A DNA stretch of 21,110 nt, taken from contig NW_023365935.1 in assembly GCF_000003815.2 (NCBI RefSeq), forward strand, positions 1-21,110. The letters run 5' to 3'. Positions 15,083 through 21,110 of the stretch are shown one piece after another (within the stretch, counting starts at the first letter, position 1; the number at the start of each line of letters is the position of its first letter). The stretch is from Branchiostoma floridae (taxonomy: Eukaryota; Chordata; Leptocardii; Amphioxiformes; Branchiostomatidae). The position numbers were made by a program, and so were the translations under genes. The notes below the pieces were generated by a model. It ran no database searches. It was not told the origin of the DNA and saw only the letters and a program-made list of their open reading frames with translations.

Positions 15083-15483
15083 GTTTGATATAACTTGTTA
15101 AAACTGTTGTATGCTTAGAATTTAGTCTGCAAAAATGTTAGAGGTAAATCATTATAATGTTTCACAATTTGTTATACAGTTGCACATTTGTTACCTTACA
15201 AAGTTGTTTAACCACCAATATCTATTTAGTTTGTAAACTTCAGGAGAAGTTTAGTTTGCCGTAGGGGGGAAGAATGTAAGAGGCCAAAATGGCATACCAC
15301 CCCCCCTACGGCAGTAGTATAGCCCGGTGACCCCCGAGGTCACGGGATTCGGATTCGACCAGTTCAGTTCTGCACATGTTCTTCTGACAATACAGTTGAC
15401 TAGAGAGAACCCTCGGCTCTGAGTCGTCCTTCTTAGACTAACCTTGGGGTGAGGGACAGGGCGGACAATTGTTACCTTACACT
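15083..15483. other. spacer between the minisatellite and TRIM copy 2, with a C/G hairpin
   Basis: No gene seen. GCCGTAGGGGGG (15258-15269) and CCCCCCTACGGC (15301-15312) form a perfect 12-bp stem with a 31-base loop containing TGGCATACC. It does not match the sequence to the left of copy 1, so the duplication edge lies at 15484. Confidence 0.6.
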
Positions 15484-15495
15484 ATATCAAAAGTA

Positions 15496-15703
15496 CTGTG
15501 AATGCAGAAACTTTCGCGGTGGATTAATGTTCGCGTTTTTTGCGGTGGCTGCTTCACCGCGAACTTAAAACCACTGCGAAAATTTTTCCGAGGCAATAAT
15601 AGACTACAGTGCATGGAGCTACTGCGAAATTAAAACCACCGCGAAAAGTCCTTTTTCCCGCTACCACGAAATTAAATCCCCGCTGACTTAAATGCATCTA
15701 CAG
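15496..15703. mobile_element. CGCGGTGG-type MITE, copy 3, duplicated with TRIM
   Basis: Same element as at 11216-11423, in the same place relative to TRIM exon 1, with TA at 15494-15495 and 15704-15705. It differs by two visible C-to-T changes at CpG sites. It was carried along by the duplication and is not an independent insertion. Confidence 0.88.
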
Positions 15704-15753
15704 TAATAGTTACACTGAAATATCTTCTTATTTTTTAGCCAGGTTTAAGTATC

Positions 15754-15955
15754 ATGGCAAACGAGCCTGGACATGTTGTCGTTCGCTGCACTCAGTGCTG
15801 TCATGTCTTCTGCAAGCCGAAGCTGTTGCCGTGCCTGCACACCTTCTGCGAAACGTGCATCTTCAAGGTACAGGAGGGGACGGAGAATGAGAAGGGCAAG
15901 GTGTTCTCTTGTCCCGTGGAGACTTGTAAGGAGGAGGTTGCCAAGGGTGAGGATG
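15754..15955 (+). other. RING exon with unusual final cysteine spacing
   Basis: Zinc ligands by position: C12, C15, C27, H29, C32, C35, C53, C58, i.e. C-x2-C-x11-C-x-H-x2-C-x2-C-x17-C-x4-C. The core LPCLHTFCETCI is a textbook TRIM RING, but the last pair is CPVETC instead of the usual C-x2-C. The same holds in copy 1 (11474-11675), so it is not a sequencing slip in one copy. Confidence 0.85.
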
Positions 15956-18900
15956 GTAAGTCTGGGCTGAAGAAATTCTTTGTTAGTTAGAGCAGGGCTT
16001 GAAATACCCAGCTGCAATTTGTACAGCAAACACTCGGTTATACACTCAAATTTTCAAAAGACAAACAAAAAGTGATACTATATGATAGGTGTCTTATCGT
16101 AACTTTTCCTTGCTTGTTTTTTTGTAGACCTGCCAGACAATATCCTTGTTGCAAACATCATCAATGCGAAGTCAGTAGCCTGTGCTGCAAAGGGTACTGT
16201 CAAGTGCACCAGCTGTGACAACCTGCTAGAGGCCTCACACCGCTGTTTGGACTGCCAGAGGTTCCTCTGTGTCAACTGTCATGCTGCTCACAAGCACATG
16301 CAGGTAGGGGGCACTGCTAAGCATTTGTTTTCACCCAGGCATTTTTGTTAGCTGCCCAAGATTCCAGCAGAGCACCTGAATCACTACATTTTCCAAGAGG
16401 ACAAATGTGACATTTGAGTTTAGATGAATTTATAGTCAACATATATTTCTTGTTCCCAGATTTTCCGCAGGCACAGAATGCAAGACATTTCTGAGTTCTT
16501 CTGCCAACAACAGGCTCAGAAGAGGCCATTGTACTGCACTAAACACCAGGGGGAGATCCTGGAACTTTTCTGTGAGACCTCAGGGATGTTGTGCTGTAGC
16601 AAATGTGTAGAGGAGAACACAACAATCCCTAGGTGATTATGGTTTCAACCTAGTTCCCATGACAACCAGGTTGAAAAACATTGACTAGATATTGACTTCC
16701 TGTCATGCAATTCATGTGTGTAAATTACATGAATGGCAAATTGTTGCTGAAGCATTTCAATCATGAAATTTAAAAGTAGTTATTCACTTGTTTTTGTACT
16801 ATTTGCATCATGTAGTTTGATAATCATTAAAGTAAGGAGGTTTAACCCCCTTGATTAAAGGTACAAGCTGGACAAAACTGTAAAATCAACTTTTGGCCAC
16901 ATATCAGGGTTATCAACAGATGAGGAGTTTGCGTCTATCATTACAAATGTACTATCGTATAACTTGCTAGCAATTATGAAAACAGAAAGTTCCATGGGCA
17001 CACATCTTAAATGTCTTCCTTGCAAAATGGTAACTTCACTGGGGAAACTACCAGTAGTGTGTGTCTTTACTCATTAGTGTCTTACTTAGAGTCTTGTAAA
17101 TGGTGTTACTGATTGACTTGTGAAAGTGCTGAAACAGTTCTTTTCTGCATCCCTCATTCCCTGCGTTCCCATGGTACTGTTTCAGGAATAACTACAAGTC
17201 CCCAGATGAGATAGCAGTGAGCTACAGGAAGACTCTACGCTCCAGTATCACTGGGCTGGAAAAGAAACTAAAGAGTTTGGAGGGTGAAAGGGACAGGTAT
17301 GATAAACAGTGTGTTGAAATTTTAGGGGTATGTTAGAGTTCATAGGGGAGGTGAGCTTCTGCATTTATGCATAATCATATAACTTCTACAGACCTGTTGT
17401 GCTTGTTGTCATAGTTATGTGTTTTGTGGTTCCACCATGTGTTGTTGATGTGTCTGTTAAGTGTCCACAATTATAAACATTGCAGTCATAGAGTGTTTAT
17501 GATGTTGAAAGTTGAGTGTTTTTCCTGTGTCCAGGTTCGACAGGGCCTTGGCACTTCTTCTGGAGAAACAGAACCGGGCAGAGGCAGAAATTGTCAGGTC
17601 TACCTCTGAGCTTATAAGCAAGGTGGGCCTGGTCTACCCTGTTGTTAGTGACTATATTGTTCCTTGTCTAGAGACTGGAGAAAGTTTCTTGGTGACATCT
17701 CGTGCAGACATGATGAGGTGTACTTTATCTATTTGTTTTTCTGTACACTAGTTATGGTTGAGGGAAAAAAATTTAAGATGCGACAACTGTAGATCTTGAA
17801 ATGACTGCACTGACCTCTCCACTACAAGACATGATACAGCAAATATGCATTTTCCACAGTTCATGCATTACTTAAATATACTACAGAATCATTTGACCAT
17901 AGAATTTGAAACCTCCTTTGCTACTCTAATGCAGAATTAACTCCCAGTAAAAGTAACTAACTTTACCATAAATGATTTCTAGGTTGAGGAGGCTAAACAG
18001 TGTTGCCTGGCAGAGTTGTCCAGTATTGTGGATGAGAAGAGAGCATTGCTGGTGGAGACTAAGGAGGACATGCTCCAGCACTACTGCAGGGGAGAACACA
18101 GCTGCTCACAGGCACGCAGCTTCCTGGCCCTGGCTACAGACGCAGAGCTGCTGTGTCTGATGGACACGTTTCAACAGGTTGGAACATCTCACTCAGTAAA
18201 TAAAGGGTGATAGGCCTTTGGTTGTAACCTACAATTGCCCATCATCTTCTTTATCCCAAAAGAGGCAATCCATGCACATTTACCAATAGCATTCCTGTAA
18301 GGCAATACATTGTCCCAGTTAAACATATATCATTCCCCTTTGAATTGCAGAGACTTGAGGAGCTGACCAGCTATGATGTACGGTGTGACCTTGAGAACAC
18401 CTTGTCCTTGTACTTCCACTCTGCGGAGGTTAGTGTAGAAACCCTGAAGAACAACCTGGGATATCTTCAGACTGGCTCGGTTGTCCCACAAGATGTGCTA
18501 GCAGCAGGTATAGTACAAGTCTTCACAAGTTATAAAAGAAGGCGTGTTTTATAAGGCATATTTTCCATGTTAGTCAGGCAGGCAGTCAGTCATAGTCATA
18601 TGGTGTATTGCAGCACTGTTGGGGTTATACCGCCCTTACGGGGTGGCATACCCTTTTTTCTAGCTGAAGACGAGACGAGGATGCCCCATGTCTCTTCCAT
18701 GTTAACTCGAAAACAGCCCAAGTACAGAATATTGTTTGACATGTTGTTTTAGGAGATGGCATTGCCCTGGCAACAGCTGGGGAGGAGGAGATGGTTACCA
18801 TAGCAACAGGGTGTGACCATGTGAGGACCATGATCAGTTCCATCTGTGCTGAGGTGGTGGATCCAGTGGGCGGGGTCACCCAGGCTACCATCCATGACAA

Positions 18901-20887
18901 CTTCAACGGCACATACTCGCTCTACTACATGCCACAGCTTGCGGGGCCACACAGGTAATAAAGTTTGTAATTTGAAAATTCATCTGTATTGTCATTCAGA
19001 AGTAATGTTGAGCTGTAACTTCCTACACAAGAGATTGTGCTAAACCAAATTTTCAACTGTCCAACAAAGGGCATTTTTGAAGAAATGAATAATCCACTGC
19101 TTTTGTGATGTCAATTTATGACAGTGGAACATTATTTGGACCATAAATTTATATCTGATCACTTAGGATGCATACGTTTGAATTGTGCTAAACCTGAAAA
19201 ATATTAGAAAAAGAAGTCACAAAGGAGACAGTTTGTTTTACTTTGAAGTAAATCTCGCCATTGTGAGCTTGAGAATAAAAAGAAAATGAAAGCTGGAAGA
19301 TGAACAGCTTTTTTTCATGACTTGCAGGTTATCTGTGAAGATCCGTGGCCACCACATCCGAGGAAGCCCTTTCTCTGTTCACGTCACTCCTGCTGCTAAT
19401 GACGACTCACACAGACATACTTCCTCCCAGACATCACCCCTGAAACCTACTAAAGAGACTGCCTCTACACCAGGAGGAAGGAAGACTGAAATAAGCTCAC
19501 GTAGATGGAGTCAGGAGGGGAAAAAAGAGGCCATCAACAGGATTACTAAACATTTGGGGAAGCTAGATGTCCAAGACTTCAAGGCTAAAGGACACGGACA
19601 GTCAGAAAAGCTTCACACAGATGAAAGGAAACGCCTGTCTGTGGGTGATCCAAGCCTACAGAAGGACAGAGTTGGTGCTGAAACTCTGGCTGTTGTTAAA
19701 CTGTCTGATGATAACAGGAAAACAGATGACAGAATGACTGAGGGTGAGGAAGTAGCCAGTGTTAGCAGCAGCTGTGGCAGCCCTATAAAATCTGACTCTG
19801 ATGCAAACAACAACCGGTCGGCAATTCCGTGGGTCGGGCCACGACGGAAGGTGAACTTGGACGGGGCGCGGTCGCTGAGTCGCCACTCGTCTCCTGAGAA
19901 AAATGGCATTAAAACATGCAGCAGTGATGGTGACGAGGACAATCAGGGTACAGACAGTTCCTGTGGGAAGTCCAGGTTAGCCAACACTTTCACGTTCCGT
20001 AAGCTCTACTCAGACATAGAGCAAGAGGAGAGGAAGGTAGACACAAAGAAGAAGGAAGCTCCAAAAATCCCGCAGCCAAAGTTTCAGCTTCCCAGCCCGC
20101 TCTTCACTTTTGATGGATCCAATAACATGCCAGTCACCTCAGATACTGACAACGCTCCTGTTGTCAATGGTGACGTAAAGTCTGAGAAGTTGACAGAAGC
20201 AAACATTGATGACTCCAAGGTATCTGGCTTTGAGCTGAACTCAACAGGGAGCACCCCAGTGAAGAAGACAGAGGAAAAGACTGTGGTCAATGGAAGTGTG
20301 AACAAAACTTTAAAGAAAGCTGATACTTCGTCAGGGAAAGATGTTAAGCCCAAGCCAATGTATGTATGCACTATGTATGTCAGGAAGGTTTCCAAAATAT
20401 CTTTTCATGGTAATCTCCAGTTTATGGTCATAGTGAAGTATGGCCCCAAAATACTCATAATTTGGTACTAACTACAGAGAGTGCTAACTAGGAAAGTTCT
20501 TGTCTTCCTATTTTTAAAAAGAATTATATTGAAATGTACAGAAATGTATTTGAGAACAATTTAAACTTTTCCATTGACTTGAAACATTTGTGTCTGTGAC
20601 AGAAACCTGTTTTAATCTTATTTTGCTGCTCACACCAGTTTTAACTTTTGTACTGAGCCAAGGAATGGAATTAGTACTAGTATGTCCTTATGTGGTTATC
20701 TGTCCACAGGTTCCGTATTGATGACTTGATGCCAAAAGGGAAGCTGTGGAAGAGCACCACCGGCCAGCTGGTGACCAGGTTTGGGAATCGTGGCACACGA
20801 ACTGGGGAGTTCAGCTTCCCCATCGGGGTGGCGGTGGACTCTTATGGGGGGATCTTTGTCACAGACACTGGGAACAACAGGGTACAG
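15754..20887 (+). CDS. TRIM-NHL E3 ubiquitin ligase, TRIM2/TRIM3/TRIM71 architecture (3' end beyond window)
   Basis: Exons: 15754-15955, 16128-16303, 16460-16632, 17186-17296, 17535-17622, 17983-18177, 18351-18507, 18753-18954, 19328-20359, 20710-20887. All have GT-AG junctions and compatible phase, giving 838 codons so far. Domains by residue: RING about 12-58; B-box 1 about 94-124; degenerate B-box 2 about 152-175; coiled coil about 190-330; filamin-type repeat about 368-455 (VDPVGG, NGTY, HIRGSPFSVHV); Ser/Lys/Asp-rich linker about 456-790; first NHL repeat about 798-838 (GEFSFPIGVAVD, TDTGNNRVQ). In this family the RING transfers ubiquitin and the NHL propeller binds protein or RNA. The remaining NHL repeats should lie past 20887. 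Which vertebrate paralogue is closest is not decidable here. Confidence 0.87.
18508..18752 (+). other. TRIM intron with GTTATACC/GGCATACC hairpin
   Basis: GGTTATACCGCCC, then TTACG, then GGGTGGCATACC near 18623-18652 can fold on itself imperfectly. The 9-mer TGGCATACC also occurs in the hairpin loop near 15289, and GGTTATACCG recurs near 21019, suggesting a small dispersed repeat. Confidence 0.35.
19328..20359 (+). other. large TRIM exon: end of filamin repeat plus disordered linker
   Basis: The first 25 or so codons finish the filamin repeat (LSVKIRGHHIRGSPFSVHV). The remaining 320 or so codons are polar and charged, with many Ser/Thr-Pro and basic stretches, and no recognisable domain. The exon ends at CCAAT before GTATGT (20360), two bases into a codon. 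With the G at 20710 this gives Met, then FRIDDLMPKGKL. If the intron is retained, the frame runs 36 more codons to a TAA at 20469-20471, giving a form without NHL. Confidence 0.8.
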
Positions 20888-20994
20888 GTAAGATCATGTC
20901 AAGATAAACTTCCCATATTTTTTGGTAATGTTTGTGTGTATGTTTGTGGCTTCAGAGCATAACTTGTGGAGCCATTGATAGATTGATATGCGAA

Positions 20995-21055
20995 GCTGGT
21001 GTGTTATGCCAAAACGGCGGTTATACCGGCTATATAGATACAGATACAGATATGA
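20995..21055. repeat. GGTTATACCGG motif with a short GATACA run
   Basis: AACGGCGGTTATACCGGC followed by TATATAGATACAGATACAGA. It could be the end of a dispersed repeat whose remainder lies beyond the window. Low confidence. Confidence 0.35.
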
Positions 21056-21110
21056 AATTTGGTATATGGTTTGTTCTTATACACATTTCACACATTTACT
21101 TATATAAGAT

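Larger units (their letters stand above)
15484..18029 (+). repeat. direct duplication of the TRIM 5' half, copy 2
   Basis: Counterpart of 11204-14651. Compared with copy 1 it has a net 7 extra bases near 16370, a 17-base extra segment after 16996 bounded by ATG on both sides, scattered substitutions, and no transposon before exon 6. Homology can be followed only to the point where copy 1 enters the gap. Confidence 0.95.

Noticed and set aside
14794-15101. Three overlapping 93-99 residue frames with GGNTILY/EETLYY repeats
   Set aside because: They are translations of the 29-bp minisatellite in three frames, with no start context or flanking exon.
15315-15365. tRNA-like string around GGATTCGGATTCGACC
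   Set aside because: It recalls a T-arm, but no cloverleaf with acceptor and anticodon arms can be built on either strand.
19613-20395. Open frames of 76-109 residues on the minus strand
   Set aside because: Antisense to the TRIM linker exon; the compositional bias of the linker keeps them open.

Overview
The window looks like animal nuclear DNA, most likely from a lancelet (Branchiostoma). It has short exons, GT-AG introns, AATAAA signals, many small terminal-inverted-repeat elements, and a TRIM-NHL gene of a kind that is expanded in amphioxus. The lancelet assignment is inference: it rests on repeat style and gene content, not on a database match.

Layout. (1) 21-5658, plus strand: twelve exons of the eIF2-alpha kinase PERK (EIF2AK3), from the end of the lumenal domain through the membrane segment, the split kinase domain and the stop. 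A 3' UTR follows, with AATAAA at 6853-6858. (2) 7549-10244, minus strand: a small multi-exon gene for an acidic, probably coiled-coil protein of 142 to 165 residues that I do not recognise. It ends tail-to-tail with PERK. Its likely first exon lies in a compact promoter with E-boxes and a YY1-like site. (3) 11204-14651 and 15484-20887 and beyond, plus strand: a TRIM gene with RING, two B-boxes, coiled coil, filamin repeat, long linker and NHL, the TRIM2/TRIM3/TRIM71 architecture. Its 5' half is present twice. The first copy stops inside exon 6 at a 100-base assembly gap. The second continues through the filamin repeat, a 340-residue linker and the start of the NHL propeller, and runs off the window.

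Mobile DNA. A hAT-like MITE with a perfect 8-bp target duplication sits in a PERK intron. A TA-flanked CGCGGTGG MITE family is present at 8593, 11216 and 15496, with a relic near 937. A 483-bp TA-flanked element abuts the duplication edge. A 924-bp mariner-like element sits exactly in the 3' splice site of TRIM copy 1 exon 6, and copy 2 keeps the empty site. A 29-bp minisatellite follows the gap.

How the genes relate. PERK is the ER unfolded-protein sensor kinase. The TRIM protein is a probable cytoplasmic E3 ubiquitin ligase. Nothing in the sequence links the three genes functionally. I found no new enzymatic or defence system. The most informative structures are the recent partial TRIM duplication (real, or an assembly artefact) with its splice-site transposon, and the uncharacterised minus-strand gene.
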